Below, one piece after another: positions 57,530-64,000 of a stretch of DNA of 64,000 nt. Position 1 is the first letter of the stretch; each line of letters starts with the position of its first letter. The notes under the pieces were generated by a model. It did not search any database and was not told the origin of the DNA. It saw only the letters and a list, made by a program, of their open reading frames with translations. Position numbers and translations under genes: made by a program. This stretch comes from Pseudomonadota bacterium (lineage in GTDB: Bacteria > Pseudomonadota > Gammaproteobacteria > Burkholderiales > Burkholderiaceae_B): the NCBI GenBank assembly GCA_023439305.1, contig JAEXOO010000043.1, positions 124,001-188,000 of the forward strand, in the 5' to 3' direction.

Positions 57530-59935
57530 ATGTTATTTTCCGAATCGTGGTTGCGCCGCTTTGTGAATCCCAAGCTGGGTACCGAAGAACTGGGCCACCA
57601 ACTCACCATGGCCGGCCTGGAGGTCGAAGATATCCAGGCGGCTGCGCCCGCTTTCGAACACGTGGTGGTCGGCCTGATCACCGCCATTGAACAACATCCC
57701 GATGCCGATCGCCTGCGCGTTTGCCAGGTGGACGACGGCTCGGGCCAACTGCTGCAGATTGTGTGCGGCGCTCCCAATGCCGCGCAAGGCATCAAGGTGC
57801 CCGTGGCACGCATTGGCGCAGAGCTGCCCGGCGGCATGAAAATCGGTCCGGTCAAGATGCGCGGCGTGCAGTCCAGCGGCATGTTGTGCTCAGGCCGCGA
57901 ACTGGGCCTGTCTCAGGATCATGACGGCCTGTTGGTGCTGGATGCGCAGGCTCCCGTGGGGCAATCGCTGCGCGACTTGCTGGACCTGGACGACCAGATC
58001 ATTGAATTGAAGCTGACGCCCAACCGCGCCGATTGCCTGTCCGTGCTGGGCGTGGCCCGCGAAGTGTCCGCCCTGACCGGCGAGCCGCTGACGCTGCCGT
58101 CCTACAATATCGCCGCCGTCACTATCCAGGATCGCGTGCCTGTTACGGTGCGTGATGCTGATCTATGCGGCCGATTCGGCGGCCGTGTCATTCGCGGCGT
58201 GAATGCACGCGCCCAGACGCCGGGCTGGATGAAGTCCCGTCTGGAGCGCTGCGGCCAGCGCTCGATCTCCGCTTTGGTGGACATTTCCAACTACGTCATG
58301 CTGGAATTGGGCCGTCCCACGCATGTATTCGATCTGCAGCATGTGCAATCGGGCATGGAAGTGCGCTGGGCGCGCAAGGGCGAGCAGTTGGAGCTGCTCA
58401 GCGGCCAGGTGGTCGAACTGGATACGGACGTGGGCGTGATCGCCGTGAACGACGTGCCTCAGAGCATGGCCGGTATCATGGGCGGCGAGCAAAGCTCCGT
58501 TACCCTGGACACCACCGACGTCTACCTGGAAGCGGCGTTCTGGTGGCCCGAGGCCATCATGGGCCGCGCCCGCCGCTACAAGTTTTCGTCTGACGCCAGC
58601 CACCGCTTCGAGCGCGGCGTGGACTTTGAAACCATCCCCCAGCATCTGGAACGCACGACGGCGCTGATTCTGGAAATCTGCGGCGGTCAGGCCGGCCCGC
58701 TGGATGACCAGATCATCGATTTGCCCCAGCGCGAGCCCGTCAAGCTGCGGCTTGAACGTTGCCGGCGGGTCCTGGGCATTGCCCTGGATCAGGCGCAGGT
58801 GGAAAGCATTTTCAGCCGACTGGGGCTGGAGTTCAGCGTAGCCGACGGCGTTTTTACCGTTACGCCGCCCAGCTTCCGTTTCGACCTGAACATTGAAGAA
58901 GACCTGATCGAGGAAGTCGCTCGCATCTACGGTTTCGAGAACATTCCCGATATGCCGCCCGTGGCCGCCGCCCAGATGCGTGTGCAGCCTGAAGCCTTGC
59001 GGGGCCCGCATGCGCTGCGCGCGGTACTGGCCGCGCAGGACTACCAGGAAGTCATCAACTTTTCCTTTGTGGAAGAGTCCTGGGAAAAAGGCATCAACGG
59101 GCATGCCGATCCTATTCGCCTGCTCAACCCGATCGCCAGCCAGTTGGCGGTGATGCGCTCCAGCCTGATTCCCGGCTTGCTGGCCAATATCGAGCACAAT
59201 GCCAATCGCCGCCAGCCGCGTGTGCGGGTGTTCGAGTTCGGCCGTGTCTTCATGCGCGACGCTTCCCAGGAAAACGGGCCTCTGGCCGTCGCCGGCATCC
59301 ACCAGCCCAATCGCATCGCGGCCGCCGCCTGGGGTTCGGCAGTGTCCGAACAGTGGGGGCAGGCGGATCGCGAGGTGGATTTCTTTGACGTCAAACGCGA
59401 TCTGGAAACGCTGCTGGGCCAACGGGCTGCAGACGTTCGCTTTGAATCCCAGGCCCATCCGGCCCTGCATCCCGGGCGCAGTGCCCAGGTCGTGCTGGAC
59501 GGCAAGGCCATAGGCTGGATCGGGGAAATCCATCCCCAGTGGCTGGGCACCTTTGGCCTGAGCAAGGCGCCCGTCGTCTTCGAAGTGGATGTGGACGCGA
59601 TTTCGCACGACGTCATTGTGCAGGCGTCGGATATTTCCAAGCAGCCTGTGGTGCAGCGTGACCTGGCTGTTTGGGTGGGCAATGACGTCGCCTACCAGGC
59701 CGTGATTGATACGCTCAATGGCGTGCGTCACGCTGTGCCGCAGGCATCCATCGTCAAGGACATCCAGTTGTTCGATGTCTGGCGTGACAAGAACGATTCG
59801 GCTGAAAAGAGCCTGGCCATCCGTTTCTGGCTGCAAGACAGCGCCGCCACTCTGGATGACGCCCGGGTCGAGCAATGCATGCAGGCCTTGCTGGAAGCCC
59901 TGGTGTCCGCGCATGGTGCGCGGGCGCGAGCATAA
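57530..59935 (+). CDS. pheT: Phenylalanine--tRNA ligase beta subunit
   Basis: 801 residues, full length: MLFSESWLRRFVNPKLGTEELGHQLTMAGLEVE, tRNA-binding EMAP/OB domain (VVVGLITAIEQHPDADRLRVCQVDDG), the B3/B4 editing domain with CGQRSISALVDISNYVMLELGRPTHVFDL, B5 and the FDX-ACB C-terminal domain (SKQPVVQRDLAVWVGNDVAYQAVIDTL). Partner of PheS. Long minus-strand open frames over it are not genes. Confidence 0.98.
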   Translation: MLFSESWLRRFVNPKLGTEELGHQLTMAGLEVEDIQAAAPAFEHVVVGLITAIEQHPDADRLRVCQVDDGSGQLLQIVCGAPNAAQGIKVPVARIGAELPGGMKIGPVKMRGVQSSGMLCSGRELGLSQDHDGLLVLDAQAPVGQSLRDLLDLDDQIIELKLTPNRADCLSVLGVAREVSALTGEPLTLPSYNIAAVTIQDRVPVTVRDADLCGRFGGRVIRGVNARAQTPGWMKSRLERCGQRSISALVDISNYVMLELGRPTHVFDLQHVQSGMEVRWARKGEQLELLSGQVVELDTDVGVIAVNDVPQSMAGIMGGEQSSVTLDTTDVYLEAAFWWPEAIMGRARRYKFSSDASHRFERGVDFETIPQHLERTTALILEICGGQAGPLDDQIIDLPQREPVKLRLERCRRVLGIALDQAQVESIFSRLGLEFSVADGVFTVTPPSFRFDLNIEEDLIEEVARIYGFENIPDMPPVAAAQMRVQPEALRGPHALRAVLAAQDYQEVINFSFVEESWEKGINGHADPIRLLNPIASQLAVMRSSLIPGLLANIEHNANRRQPRVRVFEFGRVFMRDASQENGPLAVAGIHQPNRIAAAAWGSAVSEQWGQADREVDFFDVKRDLETLLGQRAADVRFESQAHPALHPGRSAQVVLDGKAIGWIGEIHPQWLGTFGLSKAPVVFEVDVDAISHDVIVQASDISKQPVVQRDLAVWVGNDVAYQAVIDTLNGVRHAVPQASIVKDIQLFDVWRDKNDSAEKSLAIRFWLQDSAATLDDARVEQCMQALLEALVSAHGARARA

Positions 59936-59944
59936 GGAGACACG

Positions 59945-60268
59945 ATGAACGTAGAGCGTACCCTGACCAAAGCGGATCTGGCCGAGCTTCTGTTCGAGCG
60001 CGTCGGCTTGAACAAGCGCGAAGCCAAGGATATTGTGGATACTTTCTTCGCCGAGATCCGGGACTCCCTGGCCGACGGCGTGGAAGTCAAGCTGTCGGGT
60101 TTCGGCAATTTCCAGGTGCGGGACAAGCCGCCGCGTCCGGGCCGCAACCCCAAGACGGGCGAAGTGATCCCCATCTCGGCGCGTCGCGTGGTGACGTTCC
60201 ATGCCAGCCAGAAGCTCAAGAGCGTGGTGGAAGGCGCCCCGGTGTCTCCCGAGGACGAGCAGGACTGA
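59945..60268 (+). CDS. ihfA: Integration host factor alpha subunit
   Basis: 107 residues. TLTKADLAELLFERVGLNKREAKDIVDTFFAEIRDSLADGVEVKLSGFGNFQVRDKPPRPGRNPKTGEVIPISARRVVTFHASQKLK is the HU/IHF fold with the DNA-intercalating PGRNPKTGE arm. IHF bends DNA at specific sites in recombination and transcription. It begins nine bases after pheT in the usual order. Confidence 0.97.
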   Translation: MNVERTLTKADLAELLFERVGLNKREAKDIVDTFFAEIRDSLADGVEVKLSGFGNFQVRDKPPRPGRNPKTGEVIPISARRVVTFHASQKLKSVVEGAPVSPEDEQD

Positions 60269-60345
60269 TCCCTGGTACGTTTGCGTACAGTTTTGACTGA
60301 CTGAACGTGTAAAATCACCCCTATTGTTGACGAGCATCAGTGGCC

Positions 60346-60750
60346 ATGAGCACGAACGAAAAGACGGCAGTCCTTCCTCCGATTCCCGCCAAGCGCTACT
60401 TCACCATCGGCGAAGTCAGTGAGCTTTGCCTGGTCAAGCCGCACGTCCTGCGCTATTGGGAGCAGGAATTCACTCAACTCAAGCCGGTCAAGCGGCGCGG
60501 CAACCGCCGGTATTACCAGCACCACGAAGTGCTGTTGATCCGTCGTATTCGCGGCTTGCTGTACGACGAAGGCTTCACCATCAGCGGGGCGCGCAATCGT
60601 CTGGGCGATGGTCCGGATGTGCCTTTTGATCAGGATGCTGCCGTGCGCCTGACTGGTCCGGAAATGCAGGCGCTGCGCGCGGATCTCGGGCAGATCCAGT
60701 CCATGCTGGACAAGGCTTTGGAAATGACTGCTCCTGACGCATCCCGTTAA
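60346..60750 (+). CDS. MerR family transcriptional regulator
   Basis: 134 residues. KRYFTIGEVSELCLVKPHVLRYWEQEFTQLKPVKRRGNRRYYQHHEVLLIRRIRGLLYDEGFTISGARNRL is the MerR winged helix, in the form found after ihfA in many Proteobacteria. No metal or drug-binding cysteines at the C-terminus, so the effector is unknown. The ATG at 60346 is preferred to a GTG two codons upstream. It ends in a strong terminator. Confidence 0.93.
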   Translation: MSTNEKTAVLPPIPAKRYFTIGEVSELCLVKPHVLRYWEQEFTQLKPVKRRGNRRYYQHHEVLLIRRIRGLLYDEGFTISGARNRLGDGPDVPFDQDAAVRLTGPEMQALRADLGQIQSMLDKALEMTAPDASR

Positions 60751-60777
60751 GCGATTCTGCTTCCGCAGAATCAGGCA

Positions 60778-60802
60778 GGCCGGCTTTCGAGCCGGCCTTT
60801 TT
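60778..60802 (+). terminator. Intrinsic terminator of the translation operon
   Basis: Perfect 8-bp stem GGCCGGCT/AGCCGGCC with a UUCG tetraloop and five T. A second hairpin (GATTCTGC/GCAGAATC) lies just before it. Confidence 0.9.
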
Positions 60803-60819
60803 CATGCAAGGAATGAGTG

Positions 60820-61629
60820 ATGAACCTGCGCAGCCAGGCCTTGGAGGCGTTGTTGATCCGGGATCCCGCGGCTAAGGTGGCAGCGGTGCGAGCCATTGCA
60901 CACGGACTGCCGGTGGGCGCGGATCTGTCGTTGAAAGAACCGGCGGGCATACCCGGGCGGCCAGCCGGGCTGCGGTTCGTCGCGCCGCAGCAGGTGCCCA
61001 AACGCTCCGTGAAGTCGCGCGAAGGGCGGGCGGCGTTGCTGCATTCTTTGGCGCATATTGAATTCAATGCGATCAATCTGGCCTTGGATGTGTTGTGGCG
61101 CTACCCCGGATTGCCCGATGGGTTCTATGCGGGTTGGCTGCAGGTGGCCGTTGAAGAAGCGCTGCATTTCGAGCTGTTGTGTCGGCATCTGGCTGGTCTG
61201 GGCGTGTGCTATGGCGACCTGCCCGTGCATGACGGCCTGTGGGAAATGGCCGAGCGTACTCGTGATGATCTGCTGGCGCGGCTGGCCTTGGTGCCGCGCA
61301 CGCTGGAAGCGCGTGGACTGGATGCCTGTCCGATCGTTCGCAAGAAGTTGGCCGAAGCCGGGGACGAACAGGCTGCCGCCATCCTGGATATTATTTTGCG
61401 CGATGAAGTCGGGCATGTGGCGCTGGGGAACTACTGGTACAGGCAGGTATGCCGGGAGCAGGGGCTGCCGGATTTCGAGACCTACGGCGACTTGGCGCTG
61501 CGTTACCGTGCTCCGCGTCTGCGCGGCCCGTTTAACCGGCCCGCCCGCCTGGAGGCGGGCTTTACGGCGGCTGAAATTGACGAGCTGGAACGCCTGGATC
61601 AGGCCTTCAGGAGCGCGCGGCCGGGGTAG
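60820..61629 (+). CDS. DUF455 ferritin-like protein
   Basis: 269 residues. Helical bundle with di-iron-type motifs: LAHIEFNAINLALD (Glu-x3-Asn), QVAVEEALHFELLCRHL (ExxH) and IILRDEVGHVALGNYWY (ExxH). DUF455 proteins are related to the ferritin/rubrerythrin-like superfamily; the reaction is unknown, perhaps tRNA or small-molecule hydroxylation. AAGGA is seven bases before the ATG at 60820. Its end overlaps the converging sigma/anti-sigma gene by 23 bases. Confidence 0.88.
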   Translation: MNLRSQALEALLIRDPAAKVAAVRAIAHGLPVGADLSLKEPAGIPGRPAGLRFVAPQQVPKRSVKSREGRAALLHSLAHIEFNAINLALDVLWRYPGLPDGFYAGWLQVAVEEALHFELLCRHLAGLGVCYGDLPVHDGLWEMAERTRDDLLARLALVPRTLEARGLDACPIVRKKLAEAGDEQAAAILDIILRDEVGHVALGNYWYRQVCREQGLPDFETYGDLALRYRAPRLRGPFNRPARLEAGFTAAEIDELERLDQAFRSARPG

Positions 61630-63271
61630 CGTCGTTCTGAGTGGGCAGAGAGTCCAGCTGTCCGAAGCTGACGACGCTGCCTATGTAGAGTACAGGGCCT
61701 TCCGGGCTGCCGCTGTCCGAGCCGCCGTCGGCTTCCAGTGTCATCTCCAGAATTTGATCGTCCTCCAGGGTGCCGATCAGATTGGCGGGCACGGTGATGG
61801 GGCGGTTGGGGTCGATCAGGCCCAGCGAACGGATCTGGGCTGCCCGCGGCGAATGCGTCCACAACTGCACAGTCTGGCCTGCTTTGATTTCGGTACGCAC
61901 CTTGGGCACCAGCAGGACATTGCCCTGCGGGTCGACGGTGACGATCCAGGCTGGCGTCGACGACTGGCCCGGCGCCTGCAGGATGGCCGCCTGACGGGGC
62001 TTCATTTCGATCAGTGTGACAGGCGGTTCCGTATTGCGATTGAGCAGCAGTGCGATGCCCAGACCCACTGCGGCCAGCACGGCCACCGCTGCGACGATCA
62101 TAGGAATGGGAAGGCCCGAGCGCGGACGGGAGTGTTTATGCTCAGTTGGCTGGGGAGCGAAGTCTGATGGATCATCCACAGGGCGGCTGTGTTTCAGGGG
62201 CTTGTCCTGGCTTGCGTCGGAGCGCGTGTCGGCGACTTTGGCAGCAGGCAGAGGCGAGCTGGCGCCTGGCTGGGGGTCGGCGCGCAGCAAGGTGGGGAAG
62301 GGCGGGTTCTGGGCATCCAGCTCGTCAGGACGGGGCGCCGGCGCGGCGCTCCAGCGCGGCTCGGCGCGCTCCTTGGCGGGCGGCGCCGGGCGGGGGCTGG
62401 GGTCTGTCTGGGAGACGGGTTCGTTTTTCAGGCCCGGCTCCTGGCGGGCGGCGGCGGGCGCTGCACTGTTCTTGGCGGGTGTTGCCGGTGCTGCGCTCGG
62501 GGAGGTGGATGCGCCGCCTCGGCGGGCGGCTGGCGGCGGCAGCCCCAAGGTCTGGTGGATGTGGGCCAGACTGGTGGGGGCGGGCAGCACAGGCGACAGG
62601 CAGTCGACCAGTTCCAGCCAGGCTTTTTCCCAGCCCAGGGCCAGACGCGCGGCGTCATCGTCCTGTTGCATCAAGGCATGGGCCTGGGCCAGTTCTTGCT
62701 GGCTGAGCAGTCCGAGCGTGTACTCGCCGATCAGCAGCGCATGGCGCGGGTCAGGGGCGCTTCCGCCCTGCAGCAAAAAGCTGAGTTGTTGCAGGCCCTG
62801 CTGCACCAGTGCCCGCAATTGGGCGGGGGAGCGATTCAGACGCAGGGCCAACTGCTCGTAGTTGCTGCCGTGCAGGTAGGCTGAAATCATGGCGCGCTGC
62901 GTTGTTCCATCCAAGGAGCCCAGGGCGGGAATGAACGTCTGGCCGGCGCGCGGCTGGATGGCGGGCAGGGCGGTCGTCGATTCTTGCGGGTTGCTGCGCT
63001 GACGCAGGCGGGCTATCAGGCGAAACCGCAGGATGCTGTAGATCCAGGCCCGCGCTTCACCCAGATCCGGGTCGTAGCCTGCCGCATTTTTCCAGAGCAG
63101 CACGAAGGTGTCGCGCAGGACTTCTTCGGCGTCGATGCGCCGGCCCAGCACGGTTTGCCCCAGGGCCAGCATAGGCGGGGCCTCCTGGTCGTAGAGCAAA
63201 TCCAGCGCCAGGGCGTCCTGGGCGGCAAGCTGGGTCAGGGAAGAAGAGTAGGAAAACGTGGAAGACGGCAT
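61607..63271 (-). CDS. Fusion of ECF sigma factor and RskA-type anti-sigma factor
   Basis: 554 residues. Residues 12-92 are sigma region 2 (DAEEVLRDTFVLLWKNAAGYDPDLGEARAWIYSILRFRLIARLRQ, typical -10 recognition segment). Residues 118-168 are region 4 (LDGTTQRAMISAYLHGSNYEQLALRLNRSPAQLRALVQQGLQQLSFLL). Residues 174-245 look like the anti-sigma N-terminal helices. A 140-residue Pro/Ala-rich linker follows, then one membrane helix (389-411) and a periplasmic RskA C-terminal domain (QAAILQAPGQSSTPAWIVTVDPQGNVLLVPK...). Normally sigma and anti-sigma are separate genes. Here the sigma would be tethered at the membrane unless proteolysed. The ATG at 63271 starts the sigma domain; the longer frame has no homology. 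Confidence 0.85.
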   Translation of the reverse strand: MPSSTFSYSSSLTQLAAQDALALDLLYDQEAPPMLALGQTVLGRRIDAEEVLRDTFVLLWKNAAGYDPDLGEARAWIYSILRFRLIARLRQRSNPQESTTALPAIQPRAGQTFIPALGSLDGTTQRAMISAYLHGSNYEQLALRLNRSPAQLRALVQQGLQQLSFLLQGGSAPDPRHALLIGEYTLGLLSQQELAQAHALMQQDDDAARLALGWEKAWLELVDCLSPVLPAPTSLAHIHQTLGLPPPAARRGGASTSPSAAPATPAKNSAAPAAARQEPGLKNEPVSQTDPSPRPAPPAKERAEPRWSAAPAPRPDELDAQNPPFPTLLRADPQPGASSPLPAAKVADTRSDASQDKPLKHSRPVDDPSDFAPQPTEHKHSRPRSGLPIPMIVAAVAVLAAVGLGIALLLNRNTEPPVTLIEMKPRQAAILQAPGQSSTPAWIVTVDPQGNVLLVPKVRTEIKAGQTVQLWTHSPRAAQIRSLGLIDPNRPITVPANLIGTLEDDQILEMTLEADGGSDSGSPEGPVLYIGSVVSFGQLDSLPTQNDATPAARS

Positions 63272-63469
63272 GTATATGGATTCTGCTGGATAAGGTGGCC
63301 GTGGGCCGGACACTGGCCTTCGCGACAGGTGCGGGCTGGCGTATTCGGGGCGCCGGGAGGGAAAAAGCGTCCTTCTGGGCAAGAACGTATTGTATGCTTT
63401 TCGTTTGCCGCCCGAAGGTAACAAAGTGCAGAAAGAATGCGGGCCGGATACCCACTCAGGAGAACGAGC

Positions 63470-64000
63470 GTGATTGACTTAGAGTATTGCCGGGAGCTGG
63501 ATCGCCAGGATGAATTGGCGTCATTTCGGGATGAGTTCCAGCTTAACGAAGGGCAGATCTATCTGGTTGGCAATTCCCTGGGAGCGCAGCCTCGCGCAGC
63601 GGCCCGGCGCGCTGCCGAGGTGGTCGAGCAGGAGTGGGGCCGGGACCAGGTGCGCAGCTGGAATACCGCCGGCTGGTTTGACATGCCTTTGCGGCTGGGC
63701 GACCGGATCGCACCGCTGGTGGGCGCGCAGTCCGGCGAAATCGCGGTCACCGATTCAACTTCCATCAATCTGTTCAAGGTGCTGGCGGCGGCGCTGCAGA
63801 TGCAGTCGCCCCACCCCGAGCGGCGTGTCATCCTGACTGAGCGCAGCAATTTCCCCACCGATATCTACATCGCGCAGGGCTTGGCGCAGTGGCTGGATCA
63901 GGGGTACGAGGTTCGCCTGATCGATGATCCTGACCAGATAGAAGCGGCGCTGACGCCTGATGTGGCGGTCATGATGCTGACGCATGTGAACTACCGCACA
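63470..64000 (+). CDS. kynU: Kynureninase, C-terminus cut by window edge
   Basis: 177 codons present from a GTG at 63470 (AGGAG seven bases upstream), open to the window end. YLVGNSLGAQPRAAARRAAEVVEQEWGRDQVRSWNTAGWFDMPLRLGDRIAPLVGAQSGEIAVTDSTSINLFKVLAAALQMQ, RRVILTERSNFPTDIYIAQGL and MLTHVNYRT are kynureninase signatures (PLP enzyme, about 415 residues). It cleaves kynurenine to anthranilate and alanine in tryptophan catabolism. It is divergent from the sigma/anti-sigma gene. Confidence 0.93.
   Translation, partial: MIDLEYCRELDRQDELASFRDEFQLNEGQIYLVGNSLGAQPRAAARRAAEVVEQEWGRDQVRSWNTAGWFDMPLRLGDRIAPLVGAQSGEIAVTDSTSINLFKVLAAALQMQSPHPERRVILTERSNFPTDIYIAQGLAQWLDQGYEVRLIDDPDQIEAALTPDVAVMMLTHVNYRT

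Noticed and set aside
58163..60337. 724-codon minus-strand open frame over pheT and ihfA
   Set aside because: The plus strand encodes full-length PheT and IhfA; the antisense frame has no recognisable domain.
60751..60819. tRNA gene after merR, sometimes found in this context
   Set aside because: Only two hairpins of the terminator region are present; no cloverleaf can be drawn.
1..64000. CRISPR arrays, insertion sequences, rRNA genes, replication origins
   Set aside because: No regularly spaced repeats, transposase frames with inverted ends, or rRNA-like sequence were seen.

Overview
The window looks like a chromosomal segment of a betaproteobacterium of the order Burkholderiales, most probably family Alcaligenaceae (Bordetella/Achromobacter/Alcaligenes relatives). 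Reasons are gene content and order: thrS-infC, rpmI-rplT-pheS-pheT-ihfA-merR, gshB next to a permease-less PTS (EIIA-HPr-EI), an FtrABCD-type iron operon known from Bordetella, a Bug-family solute-binding protein, and ubiK near comM. Base composition is moderately GC-rich, with a few AT-rich accessory patches. No species can be named from sequence alone.

Layout. 1-4.2 kb: NAD biosynthesis (nadA-nadB, minus strand) with two copies of a palindromic operator, a Tas-type aldo/keto reductase and a YkgJ-type cysteine-cluster protein. 4.2-11 kb: an accessory zone that begins at a tRNA-Val(GAC). It holds a decayed P4-type integrase, a secreted barnase-like protein whose catalytic Glu and His are replaced, small basic or disordered proteins, a cold-shock protein, a deletion-scarred VOC gene, two paralogous zinc-ribbon proteins and a LysE exporter. 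Imperfect direct repeats at about 4.40 and 8.26 kb may mark the ends of an old island. 11-16 kb: serine hydrolase, lipoprotein, GST, and a MarR regulator plus methyltransferase under a perfect 18-bp palindrome. 15.4-20 kb: a LacI regulator converging on a permease-amidohydrolase-TauE operon that carries two LacI-type operators 32 bp apart. 20-26 kb: envelope proteins (Sel1, PPC-like, lipoproteins) and an apparently orphan PoNi-type immunity gene. 25.5-30 kb: a LysR-controlled catabolic cluster (Bug protein, split UxaA-family lyase, Ldh-family dehydrogenase) resembling sulfolactate or sugar-acid degradation. 30-40 kb: assorted housekeeping and small genes, including two DUF333 lipoproteins and a decayed SulP sulfate permease.

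40-46 kb: thrS preceded by what looks like a complete transcription attenuator (Thr-rich 11-codon leader, antiterminator arm, terminator), infC with an ATC start, then gshB and the PTS genes. 46-55.6 kb: LEA-like lipoprotein, ubiK, MFS and chromate transporters, a pentapeptide-repeat protein, comM and ftrABCD. 55.6-61.6 kb: the rest of the translation operon (rpmI to merR) with its own promoter, so a usually contiguous operon is split by about 13 kb. The right end has a DUF455 ferritin-like protein, a gene fusing an ECF sigma factor to a membrane-anchored RskA-type anti-sigma factor, and the start of kynU.

The observations most worth follow-up are the sigma/anti-sigma fusion, the thrS attenuator, the active-site-substituted barnase homologue, the paired LacI and nad operators, the split lyase cluster and the eroded tRNA-Val island.
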